Positions 51,302-61,012 of a stretch of DNA of 64,000 bases are shown piece by piece. The position numbers and the translations under genes were made by a program. This DNA is from Vibrio furnissii CIP 102972 (GTDB lineage Bacteria > Pseudomonadota > Gammaproteobacteria > Enterobacterales > Vibrionaceae). Positions within the stretch are counted from its first letter, which is position 1, and each line of letters begins with the position of its first letter. The stretch spans positions 1 through 64,000 of the forward strand of contig NZ_ACZP01000011.1 in assembly GCF_000176175.1 (NCBI RefSeq), in the 5' to 3' direction. The notes beneath the pieces were generated by a model. It was not told where the DNA came from. It worked only from the letters and a program-made list of their open reading frames with translations, and made no database searches.

Positions 51302-51311
51302 TAGTCTTTGT

Positions 51312-51338
51312 AAAGAGTTACCCCTGAGCGGTAACTCT
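51312..51338 (+). terminator. Terminator-like hairpin between tatB and tatC
   Basis: AAAGAGTTACC and GGTAACTCTTT pair around CCTGAGC, followed by TT. It sits inside the tat operon, 25 nt before tatC, so it may be an attenuator lowering TatC relative to TatA/B. Confidence 0.8.
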
Positions 51339-51363
51339 TTTTGATCGGTTACATGAGGTGTCA

Positions 51364-52107
51364 ATGTCAGTCGAACAGACTCAACCGTTGATCAGCCACT
51401 TATTGGAACTTCGTGATCGCTTGCTGCGTAGTATTGCGGCGGTGATCGTGGTGTTTCTTGGGTTGATTTATTTCTCCAATCACATCTACGAATTTGTCTC
51501 TCGCCCGCTGGTGGATCGCCTGCCGGAAGGGGCAACGATGATCGCCACCGATGTGGCTTCACCGTTTTTCACTCCACTCAAGCTGACGCTGATTGTGGCG
51601 GTATTTGTGTCGGTGCCGTTTATTCTTTATCAAGTGTGGGCGTTTGTGGCGCCGGGCCTGTATAAGCATGAGCGTCGCCTGATTTTTCCGCTGTTGGTGT
51701 CGAGTTCGCTGCTGTTTTATTGCGGTGTGGCGTTTGCTTACTACGTGGTTTTTCCACTGGTGTTTGGCTTCTTTACCGCGATATCGCTCGGCGGGGTGGA
51801 GTTTGCCACCGACATTGCCAGTTATCTTGATTTCGTCTTGGCGCTGTTTATGGCGTTTGGCATCGCGTTTGAAGTGCCGGTGGCCATCATTCTGCTGTGC
51901 TGGACGGGCGCGACCACGCCGACAGAGTTAAGCCAAAAACGTCCGTACATCATCGTGGGCGCGTTTGTGGTTGGCATGCTGCTGACACCGCCTGATATGA
52001 TTTCACAAACACTGTTGGCGATTCCCATGTGTTTGCTGTTTGAAATCGGTCTATTCTTCGCACGTTTCTACACGCGCAAAGATGAGGCGCAAGACGGGGA
52101 AGCGTAG
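51364..52107 (+). CDS. tatC: Twin-arginine translocase subunit TatC
   Basis: A 247-aa protein with six membrane segments. ATG at 51364 ([23 protein letters not shown]) has GAGG upstream; GTG two codons earlier is less likely. [12 protein letters not shown] at the N-terminus and the [17 protein letters not shown] loop bind the twin-arginine signal. Ends with a bidirectional terminator. Confidence 0.96.
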   Translation: MSVEQTQPLISHLLELRDRLLRSIAAVIVVFLGLIYFSNHIYEFVSRPLVDRLPEGATMIATDVASPFFTPLKLTLIVAVFVSVPFILYQVWAFVAPGLYKHERRLIFPLLVSSSLLFYCGVAFAYYVVFPLVFGFFTAISLGGVEFATDIASYLDFVLALFMAFGIAFEVPVAIILLCWTGATTPTELSQKRPYIIVGAFVVGMLLTPPDMISQTLLAIPMCLLFEIGLFFARFYTRKDEAQDGEA

Positions 52108-52136
52108 TCGCCACGTGATGGGGCAAACCATGAATA

Positions 52137-52162
52137 AAAAAAAGCGGCCAGTGGCCGCTTTT
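52137..52162. terminator. Bidirectional terminator after tatC
   Basis: AAAAAGCGGCCA and TGGCCGCTTTTT form a long stem with almost no loop; A-tract and T-tract on either side. It can also stop the small minus-strand gene at 52195-52317. Confidence 0.9.
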
Positions 52163-52194
52163 TCCGTTGTAGATGGGGTGTCTTCTCGTCAAAA

Positions 52195-52317
52195 TTATTT
52201 AATTTTTACGATTTGTCCGCAATGCTTGCAGACGTAGACTTCTTTCACTCCCAGCATTTTCTGCCAGAAGGTACGACGTAGTCGTTGCAGTTGGTTGGTG
52301 TGATTACAGCTAGCCAT
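52195..52317 (-). CDS. 40-aa Cys-rich (zinc-ribbon-like) small protein
   Basis: An open frame of 41 codons from ATG at 52317 to TAA at 52195: MASCNHTNQLQRLRR, then TFWQKMLGVKEVYV, then CKHCGQIVKIK. Cys4/His6 and Cys30-X2-Cys33 could hold one zinc ion; the basic middle could bind nucleic acid. No strong ribosome site is seen. Two copies of AATGTGATCTT (52384-52394, 52409-52419) lie upstream, and it runs toward the shared terminator. Real-gene status is likely but not certain. Confidence 0.62.
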   Translation of the reverse strand: MASCNHTNQLQRLRRTFWQKMLGVKEVYVCKHCGQIVKIK

Positions 52318-52452
52318 GACGTTTGTATATGTAGATCGTTATAAAAATTTGGCCACGAATAGTACATTGCATGCATAGCGATTAATGTGATCTTTATCCC
52401 ATTTAAAAAATGTGATCTTAATCTATAAATTAGTAATCAACATATCCCTAAA

Positions 52453-53214
52453 CTATAGATTAAACAGTGATTTAGCATTCACTGATGTAATGCAATCGAT
52501 CGCTTCGATGGTCGTCATTCTCAGGTCCGCAACACGTTGTGCAACCAGTTGAGTGTAGGCCGGTTCGTTACGCTTTCCACGATGGGGCACCGGGGCCAAA
52601 TACGGGCAGTCGGTTTCCAAAATCACGTAGTTCATGTCGAGGTGTGGAATCACCTGATCCATGCCGCCGTTCTTAAATGTCGACACGCCGCCCAAGCCGA
52701 GATGAAAGCCAAGGTCGTTGATTGCTTTGGCTTCGTCTACGCTGCCCCCAAAGCAGTGGAACACGCCACGCAGTTGGCCATTTTGCTCTTGTTTGAGCAG
52801 GGTGAGCGTCTCGTCAATCGAATCGCGGGTGTGGATCACCACCGGCAGGTTCATCTCTTTAGCCCAGTTGAGCTGGGTCACAAACGCCATTTCTTGTTCG
52901 GCGCGAAATGTTTTGTCCCAATAGAGGTCGATGCCGATTTCGCCCACCGCAATAAAATCGTGTTGGGCAAACCAGCGGTGGATCGTGTCGAGTGTTTGCG
53001 TGACGTTGCCATCGACATAACACGGGTGCAGGCCCATCATGGCGCGGCAGACTGTGGGGTAAGCCGCTTCGGTTGCCAGCATCGGCTCAATCGATTCCAG
53101 ATCGATGTTGGGGAGCAGAATGCGTTCAATGCCTTGCGCCAATGCCCGGCTGACCACCTCATCGCGGTCGTGGTCAAATTCACTGGCATAAATGTGGGCG
53201 TGGGTATCAATCAT
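52453..53214 (-). CDS. tatD: TatD-family metal-dependent hydrolase / DNase
   Basis: A 253-aa TIM-barrel protein. Metal ligands: MIDTHAHIY (HxH), VGEIGIDLYWDK (Glu), VVIHTRDS (His), VFHCFGG (His), LETDCPYLAP (Asp). The sequence resembles the YjjV/YcfH branch as much as TatD proper, although it lies by tatC. Family members act as 3' exonucleases or DNases in repair. Confidence 0.9.
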   Translation of the reverse strand: MIDTHAHIYASEFDHDRDEVVSRALAQGIERILLPNIDLESIEPMLATEAAYPTVCRAMMGLHPCYVDGNVTQTLDTIHRWFAQHDFIAVGEIGIDLYWDKTFRAEQEMAFVTQLNWAKEMNLPVVIHTRDSIDETLTLLKQEQNGQLRGVFHCFGGSVDEAKAINDLGFHLGLGGVSTFKNGGMDQVIPHLDMNYVILETDCPYLAPVPHRGKRNEPAYTQLVAQRVADLRMTTIEAIDCITSVNAKSLFNL

Positions 53215-53380
53215 GGCAACGTCTCATTTTCGGTAAGCTTGGCGGCAGTATACGTGAGTGTGAGCTTGGGGTCATTTTTTGTATTTTTCCGCCCAGAGCC
53301 TAGCGCCGGGCCATCAGAATGATATGATTTCGCCAACACAAAACGCCTGACGGGGCGCGTCAGCGCCGTGGTTCAGGTAG

Positions 53381-54442
<1,062 letters not shown>

Positions 54443-54462
54443 CGACGGCAACATCGATTGAG

Positions 54463-54489
54463 AAGGCTGGCACCGTTGCCGGCCTTTTT
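54463..54489 (+). terminator. Terminator after hemB
   Basis: AAGGCTGGCA and TTGCCGGCCTT pair with minor wobble, followed by TTTGTTTTTT. Confidence 0.87.
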
Positions 54490-54570
54490 GTTTTTTCGGG
54501 GTTAAGAATGCATTCGGTGAACGCGGGTGGGTGAGTACCGGCTTGCTTCGAATGCCATGAGGAGGTGGGG

Positions 54571-54999
54571 ATGCAGATCCGCTTAGGTACATTGGCAGAA
54601 GCCGTACAGGTGGTCCAAGAGATTGATGAATTTGCGCACAAAGAAACGGTGGCGAGTATGGCGCAGCGTTTAGCGGGCAAGCACGATTTAATTCTGATCG
54701 CAGAAGAACACGGCCAGTTACTCGGATTCAAAATTGGCTATGAACTCGATAGTGAGACCTTCTATAGCTGGTTTGGCGGTGTTTCCGCGTTGGCGCGCAA
54801 TCGCGGCGTGGCGCAGCATTTATTGAACGCACAAGAGCGTTGGGTGGCCAAGCATGGTTATCGCCAGCTCAAAGTGAAATCGCGCAACCAATTTCCGGCC
54901 ATGTTGCGCCTGTTGCTAAGGAATGGTTATCTCATTGAAAATTTTGAAAAAGTAGAACCATTGTTGGAAAGTCGCATTCACTTCGTGAAACATTTCTAA
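54571..54999 (+). CDS. GNAT-family N-acetyltransferase
   Basis: A 142-aa protein; ATG at 54571 follows GGAGG at 54561. GNAT features: beta strand LILIAEEHGQLLGFKIGYE, the acetyl-CoA loop WFGGVSALARNRGVAQHLLNAQERW and the strand-helix YRQLKVKSRNQFPAMLRLLLRNGYLIENF. Substrate unknown. Confidence 0.88.
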   Translation: MQIRLGTLAEAVQVVQEIDEFAHKETVASMAQRLAGKHDLILIAEEHGQLLGFKIGYELDSETFYSWFGGVSALARNRGVAQHLLNAQERWVAKHGYRQLKVKSRNQFPAMLRLLLRNGYLIENFEKVEPLLESRIHFVKHF

Positions 55000-55000
55000 A

Positions 55001-55027
55001 ATTAAATGAGATTTTTTCTCATTTAAT
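55001..55027. promoter_or_regulatory. Perfect inverted repeat, possible terminator and upstream Fur site
   Basis: ATTAAATGAGA and TCTCATTTAAT are perfect 11-bp arms around TTTTT. The same 11-mer occurs again at 55036-55046 inside the Fur box, so this may be a second Fur-binding element as well as the 3' hairpin of the GNAT gene. Confidence 0.55.
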
Positions 55028-55029
55028 GC

Positions 55030-55057
55030 TTGATCATTAAATGAGAATCATTATTAT
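55030..55057 (+). promoter_or_regulatory. ryhB promoter with Fur box
   Basis: TTAAATGAGAATCATTATT at 55037-55055 matches the 19-bp Fur consensus at about 14 positions. It lies between -35 TTGATC (55030-55035) and -10 TATTAT (55052-55057), ideal for iron-dependent repression. Confidence 0.82.
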
Positions 55058-55064
55058 TAACCAT

Positions 55065-55291
55065 GTCTTAGGGAATGAGTGAAGTTCACCAGGACGTTGA
55101 ATTATCGACCTGAATGGTTCTTTAGGTTGGCAGATAATCTAACTGACGCTTGAACTTGCACACGTTCTTTTTGACACGACATTGCTCACATTGCTTCCAG
55201 TGTAATATTTAAGCTTTATGGTAAGGCTGAACAATCGGTATTGGCTTTGACCTGTTATTGCTAGGCGACATCCTCGGATGTCGCTTTTTTT
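55065..55291 (+). ncRNA. ryhB: Iron-responsive small RNA RyhB
   Basis: The core CGACATTGCTCACATTGC followed by TTCCAG at 55177-55200 is the E. coli RyhB seed region. The terminator GCGACATCC-TC-GGATGTCGC plus T-run ends at 55291. A Fur-box promoter gives a start near 55065, so the RNA is about 227 nt, much longer than E. coli RyhB (90 nt) but like the Vibrio form. It base-pairs with mRNAs of iron-using proteins with Hfq. Start position is inferred. Confidence 0.93.
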
Positions 55292-55298
55292 ATGCCGG

Positions 55299-55600
55299 TT
55301 ATCCACCGCACTTGATTCTCCCACGGTAAAACGTCCAACTTTCGAACCTGATCTGTGCAAATCTGCAGCAGCGTGTCGGGATCAAGATCTCAGGTTGAGT
55401 AAAAGGGCAGCGAGTGTCTTTTCCACAATGCATGATCGCAAAAGGATCGTGATAGGAATGATCGATCTTTGTAAAAATCAAATAAAAACAAATAATTAAA
55501 AACACAAAACACGACTTTATTCGCGCTTTAATAACCGGTGGATAAATTCTATAAACAGAGTTATCCACAGATGGTGAGGCTGGGCGTTGAATTATTCACC
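55299..55600. promoter_or_regulatory. DnaA-box and GATC cluster ahead of polA
   Basis: Five DnaA-box-like 9-mers: TTATCCACC (55299), TTTTCCACA (55419), GGTGGATAA (55537, reverse), perfect TTATCCACA (55561) and TTATTCACC (55592). Seven Dam sites GATC lie between 55350 and 55467, where about 0.5 would be expected. An AT-rich stretch (55470-55515) lies between. It resembles a replication-origin or DnaA-controlled region; no gene lies in it. Confidence 0.7.
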
Positions 55601-55694
55601 GCTGTGAGTACCGCCGCATGCGGTCGTGAGCATGGAAACCAATCAGCAGTCATGGCATCCTTAGCGCCATTGTTTCTTGTTGGATAGCAAAACT

Positions 55695-58493
55695 ATGGCT
55701 CGCATCCCTGATAACCCGTTAATTCTGATCGACGGCTCTTCTTATTTATACCGTGCATTTCATGCCTACCCGGGCACCATGAGCAACGGTGAGATCCCGA
55801 CTAACGCTGTGTATGGCGTGATCAACATGGTTCGCGCCATGATGCGTCAATTTGCCAGTGATCGAATGGCGGTCGTCTTTGATGCCAAAGGCAAAACCTT
55901 TCGCGATGAACTGTATCCGGAATACAAGGCGCAGCGTCCGCCGATGCCGGATGATCTGCGTTGTCAGATCGAACCGCTCCATAACGTGATTCGTGCCATG
56001 GGGCTGCCATTGCTGTCGATTGAAGGGGTCGAAGCGGACGACGTGATCGGGACACTGGCGCATCAAGCGTCTCAAGCGGGTATTCCGGTGCTGATCAGTA
56101 CCGGCGACAAGGACATGGCGCAGTTGGTTGACGACAACGTGACCTTGATCAACACCATGACCAATGTGGTGATGGATCGCGACGGCGTGATTGAAAAATT
56201 CGGTATTCCGCCGGAGCTGATCATCGATTACCTCGCGCTGATGGGCGATAAAGTCGATAACATTCCGGGTGTGCCGGGCGTGGGCGACAAAACCGCCACA
56301 GCTTTGTTGCAGGGGATCGGTGGCTTGACGGCGCTGTATGACAATCTGGATAAAATTGCCGACCTGGGATTCCGTGGGTCTAAAACCATGGCCAAGAAGC
56401 TGGAAGACAACCGCGCCAACGCCGAGCTGTCTTACGAATTGGCGACCATCAAACTCGATGTTGCGCTGGATTGCACGCCGGAAACGCTGCTCAAAGCCAC
56501 GCCGGATCGTGATGCACTGATTGAACTTTATGGCCAATTGTCGTTTAAATCTTGGTTGAACGAGCTGCTTGAAGGCGGCACCGGTGTGGTCGAAGCGGCA
56601 GAGAAAAGTGCTGCTAGCGTTGCCGTCAGTGGCGCGCCGCAAGCGGCACCGATGGCTGACTCGGCGGCGGTGAAAATCGATCGCAGCCAATATGAAACCA
56701 TTGTGGATGAAGCGGCATTCAACCGTTGGCTCGACAAACTGCGCAGCGCCGAGGTGTTTGCGTTTGATACCGAAACCGACAGCCTGGATTACATGGTGGC
56801 GAATCTGGTGGGCGTTTCTTTCGCCGTTGCGGAAGGAGAGGCTGCCTACGTGCCAGTGGCACACGATTATCTGGACGCGCCACAACAACTCGATCGCGAT
56901 TGGGTGCTGGCGCAACTGAAACCGATTTTAGAAGACGCGCAGCAAGCCAAAGTGGGTCAAAACCTCAAGTACGATGCCAGCATTCTGGCGCGCTACGACA
57001 TCAACATGCAGGGCATCGCGCACGACACCATGCTCGCATCGTATGTGTACAACAGCGTGGGCGGCAAGCATGACATGGACAGCCTAGCGCTGCGTTTCAT
57101 GCAACACAGCTGCATTTCGTTTGAACAGGTGGCGGGCAAAGGCAAGAACCAACTCACCTTTAACCAGATTGACCTTGAACAAGCGGCGCCTTACGCCGCA
57201 GAAGATGCCGACGTCACGCTACGTTTGCATCATCGTTTGCTGCCGCTGCTGGAACAAGACGACAAACTGCTGAGTGTGTACCGCGACATCGAGATGCCGC
57301 TGGTGCCCGTTCTGTCACGCATTGAACGCACCGGCGTGCTGATCAATGACATGCTGCTGGGCGCGCAATCGCAAGAGATTGCGCAGCGTCTGGATGAGCT
57401 GGAAAAGAAAGCGTTCGATATCGCGGGCCAAGAATTTAACCTCAGCTCGCCCAAACAGCTGCAAACCATCTTCTTTGATCAGATGAAACTGCCGGTGATC
57501 AAGAAAACACCATCGGGTACGCCATCAACCAACGAAGAAGTGCTGCAAGAGCTGGCGCTGGATTATCCATTGCCTGCAGTCATTCTCGAATACCGCGGTC
57601 TGGCGAAGCTTAAATCGACCTACACCGATAAACTGCCGAAGATGATCAACCCGACCACGGGTCGCGTACACACGTCATATCATCAGGCGGTGACGGCCAC
57701 CGGGCGTCTCTCTTCGACCGATCCGAACTTGCAGAACATTCCGATTCGTAATGAAGAAGGCCGTCGCATTCGTCAGGCGTTCGTTGCGCCACATGGCTGG
57801 AAAATCATGGCGGTCGACTACTCGCAAATCGAACTGCGCATCATGGCGCATTTGTCTGGCGATAAAGCGCTGCTGGAAGCTTTCCAACAAGGTAAAGATA
57901 TCCACGCCGCCACCGCGGCTGAAATTCTGGGTATCAGCATCGATCAGGTGACCAGCGAGCAGCGCCGCCGCGCGAAAGCGGTCAACTTTGGTTTGATTTA
58001 CGGCATGAGTGCGTTTGGCTTGGCGAAACAACTCGGCATTCCGCGCGGTGAAGCGCAAGCATACATGGACACTTACTTTGAGCGTTACCCTGGCGTGATG
58101 CAATACATGGAAGACACACGCAGTACCGCTGCAGAGCAGGGCTACGTGGAAACCTTGTTTGGTCGTCGTCTCCATCTGCCAGAAATCACCTCGCGTAACG
58201 GCATGCGTCGGAAAGCGGCGGAACGTGCGGCGATCAACGCGCCGATGCAGGGCACTGCGGCCGACATCATTAAGAAAGCGATGTTGCTGGTGGATGCGTG
58301 GATCGAAGCGGAAGGTGCGGGTCGCGTGAAACTGCTGATGCAGGTACACGATGAACTGGTGTTTGAAGTCGAAGAGTCAGCTTTGTCCGAAATTGAAAGT
58401 AAAGTACAGAAATTGATGGAATCTGCAGCAGCGCTGAAGGTGCCGCTGGTGGCCGAAGCCGGCCATGGTGACAACTGGGATGAGGCTCATTAA
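55695..58493 (+). CDS. polA: DNA polymerase I PolA
   Basis: A 932-aa enzyme with all three domains: 5' nuclease (1-290: [54 protein letters not shown]), 3'-5' exonuclease (about 330-520, with [13 protein letters not shown] so proofreading residues are kept) and polymerase (motif [14 protein letters not shown], motif [20 protein letters not shown], motif [13 protein letters not shown]). ATG at 55695 is preferred over TTG at 55677. Confidence 0.97.
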   Translation: MARIPDNPLILIDGSSYLYRAFHAYPGTMSNGEIPTNAVYGVINMVRAMMRQFASDRMAVVFDAKGKTFRDELYPEYKAQRPPMPDDLRCQIEPLHNVIRAMGLPLLSIEGVEADDVIGTLAHQASQAGIPVLISTGDKDMAQLVDDNVTLINTMTNVVMDRDGVIEKFGIPPELIIDYLALMGDKVDNIPGVPGVGDKTATALLQGIGGLTALYDNLDKIADLGFRGSKTMAKKLEDNRANAELSYELATIKLDVALDCTPETLLKATPDRDALIELYGQLSFKSWLNELLEGGTGVVEAAEKSAASVAVSGAPQAAPMADSAAVKIDRSQYETIVDEAAFNRWLDKLRSAEVFAFDTETDSLDYMVANLVGVSFAVAEGEAAYVPVAHDYLDAPQQLDRDWVLAQLKPILEDAQQAKVGQNLKYDASILARYDINMQGIAHDTMLASYVYNSVGGKHDMDSLALRFMQHSCISFEQVAGKGKNQLTFNQIDLEQAAPYAAEDADVTLRLHHRLLPLLEQDDKLLSVYRDIEMPLVPVLSRIERTGVLINDMLLGAQSQEIAQRLDELEKKAFDIAGQEFNLSSPKQLQTIFFDQMKLPVIKKTPSGTPSTNEEVLQELALDYPLPAVILEYRGLAKLKSTYTDKLPKMINPTTGRVHTSYHQAVTATGRLSSTDPNLQNIPIRNEEGRRIRQAFVAPHGWKIMAVDYSQIELRIMAHLSGDKALLEAFQQGKDIHAATAAEILGISIDQVTSEQRRRAKAVNFGLIYGMSAFGLAKQLGIPRGEAQAYMDTYFERYPGVMQYMEDTRSTAAEQGYVETLFGRRLHLPEITSRNGMRRKAAERAAINAPMQGTAADIIKKAMLLVDAWIEAEGAGRVKLLMQVHDELVFEVEESALSEIESKVQKLMESAAALKVPLVAEAGHGDNWDEAH

Positions 58494-58527
58494 GCCTAAA
58501 ATCGCCTAAATTACGCTAAATATATGA

Positions 58528-58555
58528 GCCAGCGCACAGTCGTTGGCTTTTTTTT
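58528..58555 (+). terminator. Terminator of polA
   Basis: GCCAGCG and CGTTGGC pair (one G-T) around CACAGT, followed by eight T. Confidence 0.88.
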
Positions 58556-58632
58556 ACCAATAAAAAAGTAAACAACATTCATATATTTGTGTTGCTTAAT
58601 AAAAATTTAATGAAAATAAACTACAAAAATGG

Positions 58633-58661
58633 TTTTCATTTGTGACCAATTGTTGTACATT
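58633..58661 (+). promoter_or_regulatory. Spot 42 promoter
   Basis: -35 TTTTCA (58633-58638) and -10 TACATT (58656-58661), 17 bp apart, 7 nt before the RNA start. A single good CRP half-site TGTGA at 58641-58645 overlaps it, fitting the known CRP repression of spf in E. coli. Confidence 0.65.
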
Positions 58662-58668
58662 AACTTCC

Positions 58669-58774
58669 GTAGGGTACAGAGGTAAGATGTTCTATCTTTC
58701 AGACCTTTTGTTTCACGTTATTGGATTAGGCTGATTCAGCCGCCCCAGTCACCATTTGACTGGGGCGTTTTTTA
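58669..58774 (+). ncRNA. spf: Spot 42 small RNA
   Basis: GTAGGGTACAGAGGTAAGAT at the start is identical to E. coli Spot 42, and the terminator CGCCCCAGTC...GACTGGGGCG with T-run is almost identical too. Located after polA as in E. coli. Hfq-dependent regulator in carbon catabolite control. Confidence 0.97.
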
Positions 58775-58997
58775 TTGGGCCGCATTCCACATTTCCTTCG
58801 CCCTGTTTCTGGGCTTTTTGACCGCAATTTCGCTCATCGTTGTCGTCTATCCTCGACGTCACCTCAATGACAGCAAGCTTCATTTCTGTAACTAATCTCC
58901 AATCACAATTTTAGTTAATTCTAATTAAAAACTAAGCGGATTAATGCGTGCGTATTTCTCTAATGTATTGAAATAATTAAGTAAGATGTGAAGTTAT

Positions 58998-59131
58998 GCG
59001 CAAAAGCGGCGGGACAAAAATCGTGATCGGCGCAACTTGTAATCTGATCGGGATTCAGGAATCCTAACCACATAACAATAATTACCTCCTATTTCTCTCC
59101 CGTTGCCCCACCAGGATGGTGGGGCTTTTTG
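58998..59131 (+). ncRNA. Candidate small RNA between spf and engB
   Basis: The gap of 550 nt after spf ends in a near-ideal terminator, GCCCCACCA-GGA-TGGTGGGGC with five T (59105-59130), with no open frame before it on the plus strand. A -35 TTGAAA at 58968 with a poor -10 near 58991 gives only an approximate start. A second small RNA at this position (VSsrna24) has been reported in other Vibrionaceae; equating them is inference. The rest of 58775-58997 shows nothing else. Confidence 0.5.
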
Positions 59132-59156
59132 TTTCTCACGTCTTGTTTCTCACGTC
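59129..59156. repeat. Tandem 14-bp repeat
   Basis: TTGTTTCTCACGTC occurs twice in direct succession after the terminator. Probably a local duplication. The following stretch to 59286 shows no gene. Confidence 0.7.
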
Positions 59157-59286
59157 AGTCAATCGAGTCATATCAGCCGCATGGTAGCTGCCCATCGCCG
59201 TGGCAGAGTGCTCGGCTTTTACGCCAGTCATCCATGCGTTAGGTTGGCAAGCCAGCGATTTTACAAGTCATCGATTTAGAACGTAA

Positions 59287-59312
59287 TAAAAAGCCCCGCC
59301 GAAAGGCGAGGC
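59287..59312 (-). terminator. Terminator of engB
   Basis: On the minus strand AGCCTCGCC and GGCGGGGCT pair around TTTC, followed by TTTTTATT. Confidence 0.88.
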
Positions 59313-59332
59313 TGATGTGAGCGCGAAGCGGA

Positions 59333-60007
59333 TTAAGCGTCTTGCTCGCCGCTGTGCTCTTCTGGGGTGTGTTCAATGTCAGCTTCTGCGGCCAACTGTG
59401 CCACCATCGGCGCAAACCAGCTGTCGAGTTTGTTGCGCAGTACATCAACGCCAATGCCATTGTGAGACGAGAATGCGTCCACCTGTACATCGCCGCCAAA
59501 TGCAAGTGCCGCTTCACGAACTTTTAACACTTGCGCTTTACGAGCGCCGCTTTTGAGTTTGTCGGCTTTGGTCAGCAGCACTTGAACGGGAATGCCACAT
59601 TCCACGGCCCACACGACCAATTGTTGGTCGAGATCTTTCATCGGGTGACGAATATCCATCAACACCACCAAGCCTTTCAGGCAGGTCCGTTTTTGCAGGT
59701 ATTCACCCAGTGACTTTTGCCACTTCTTTTTCATTTCCAGCGGTACCTGGGCGAAACCGTACCCCGGTAGATCGACAATGTGGCAGCCTTCAGTCACCTT
59801 AAATAGGTTGATGAGCTGAGTACGGCCAGGAGTTTTACTGGTCTTGGCCAAGTTCTTCTGGTTTGTTAACCGATTGAGAGAACTCGACTTTCCAGCATTT
59901 GAGCGTCCTGCAAACGCGATTTCGATACCTTCATCAGTGGGAAGATGGCGAATGTCTGGCGCACTGGTGATGAAATGCGTGTTTTGATAATGAATTTTTA
60001 CGCTCAC
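59333..60007 (-). CDS. engB: Ribosome biogenesis GTPase EngB (YihA/YsxC)
   Basis: About 224 aa. GTG at 60007 ([12 protein letters not shown]) has GGAG six bases upstream; ATG at 60019 would add four residues. GTPase motifs: G1 [16 protein letters not shown]2 Thr in [14 protein letters not shown]3 [11 protein letters not shown]4 LLTKADKL. Acidic C-terminal tail ([18 protein letters not shown]). Required for 50S subunit assembly in relatives. Divergent from cytochrome c4. Confidence 0.96.
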   Translation of the reverse strand: MSVKIHYQNTHFITSAPDIRHLPTDEGIEIAFAGRSNAGKSSSLNRLTNQKNLAKTSKTPGRTQLINLFKVTEGCHIVDLPGYGFAQVPLEMKKKWQKSLGEYLQKRTCLKGLVVLMDIRHPMKDLDQQLVVWAVECGIPVQVLLTKADKLKSGARKAQVLKVREAALAFGGDVQVDAFSSHNGIGVDVLRNKLDSWFAPMVAQLAAEADIEHTPEEHSGEQDA

Positions 60008-60153
60008 TGTTAACTCCATCTCGACTTTGTGTAGTCGATTGATTACTTTTTTGTGAAATTGTGTAAAATAACCGTGCTCGGCATAAGGTCGCTTATTGTA
60101 CCATGAGTGGTACCCCGTGGTACTGGAAGCTTGATAATTATAAATGGAATGTC

Positions 60154-60771
60154 ATGAAGAAATTAGCGCTAATCTTAAGTCTTTTAGCCAGCTGCTCTGT
60201 ATGGGCCCAAGGCAGCATTGAAGCTGGTAAAGCAAAATCCCAAACGTGTGTTGCCTGCCATGGTGCGGATGGCAACAGTCAAATTACAACTTACCCGAAG
60301 CTGGCTGGTCAGCACGCTAAGTATATTGAGAAGCAGCTGAAAGATCTCAAGCTTGGCATGTCGAGCGGTGGCAAACAAGGCCGTTACGATCCGGTCATGA
60401 GTGCCATGGCGATGCCACTCAGTGAAGAAGACATGGCCGATGTGGCGGCGTACTTCGCTTCACTGCCGATTTCGCCGAACTCTACACCGGAAGACGTGGT
60501 AGCGAAAGGGAAAGTTCTGTACAACGCTGGTGATGCGGCGCGTGGTCTGACGGCGTGTACGGCGTGTCACGGCCCGCGTGGTAACGGTACCGAACTGTCT
60601 GGGTTCCCGAAAATCTCCGGTCAGCATGCGGACTACATCAAAGCGCAGCTACAGAAATTCCGTGACGAAAACCGCGGCAACGACATGAACGCGATGATGC
60701 GTGATGTAGCGAAGAAATTGACCGATGCTGATATCGAAATTCTGTCTAAATACGTTGGCGGCCTGTACTAA
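60154..60771 (+). CDS. Dihaem cytochrome c4
   Basis: A 205-aa periplasmic protein. ATG at 60154 (MKKLALILSLLASCSVWAQG) gives a clean signal peptide; the frame upstream is not used. Two haem-binding sites, CVACH near 33 and CTACH near 130, each in a class I cytochrome c domain with a distal Met (MSAMAMPL and the MNAMM region). It passes electrons to terminal oxidases. Same place, beside engB and near polA, in other vibrios. Confidence 0.94.
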   Translation: MKKLALILSLLASCSVWAQGSIEAGKAKSQTCVACHGADGNSQITTYPKLAGQHAKYIEKQLKDLKLGMSSGGKQGRYDPVMSAMAMPLSEEDMADVAAYFASLPISPNSTPEDVVAKGKVLYNAGDAARGLTACTACHGPRGNGTELSGFPKISGQHADYIKAQLQKFRDENRGNDMNAMMRDVAKKLTDADIEILSKYVGGLY

Positions 60772-60803
60772 TAGCCCTACACGTGTTCGAGCATAAGTGG
60801 TAA

Positions 60804-60832
60804 GAAACAGCCCCGCGTGTCGGGGCTGTTTC
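60804..60832 (+). terminator. Terminator after cytochrome c4
   Basis: GAAACAGCCCCG and CGGGGCTGTTTC form a perfect 12-bp stem around CGTGT, followed by TATTTCT. Confidence 0.88.
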
Positions 60833-61012
60833 TATTTCTGCGTCAGATTGCCCTGTTTTGTGTAAGACATTCGCCATAGTTGCGCATCATGATGCCGAGG
60901 ATAGCTTTGTAAGCTACTGAAAATAAATAACTTGATTTTATTGTGTTCAAAAAGGCGCAAAAATGTGCGTTTGGTCCGTTGTGCGTTGCCGTGGTTGGCG
61001 TAAAGTTGTTCA

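Noticed and set aside
55139..55568. Minus-strand frames over ryhB and the DnaA cluster
   Set aside because: No ribosome sites or family resemblance; the region is explained by ryhB and regulatory DNA.
58633..58661. Full CRP site in the Spot 42 promoter
   Set aside because: Only the TGTGA half is convincing; the other half does not match TCACA.
58707..58720. Half parS-like GTTTCACGT in Spot 42
   Set aside because: Only one arm is present, and the sequence belongs to the conserved spf RNA.
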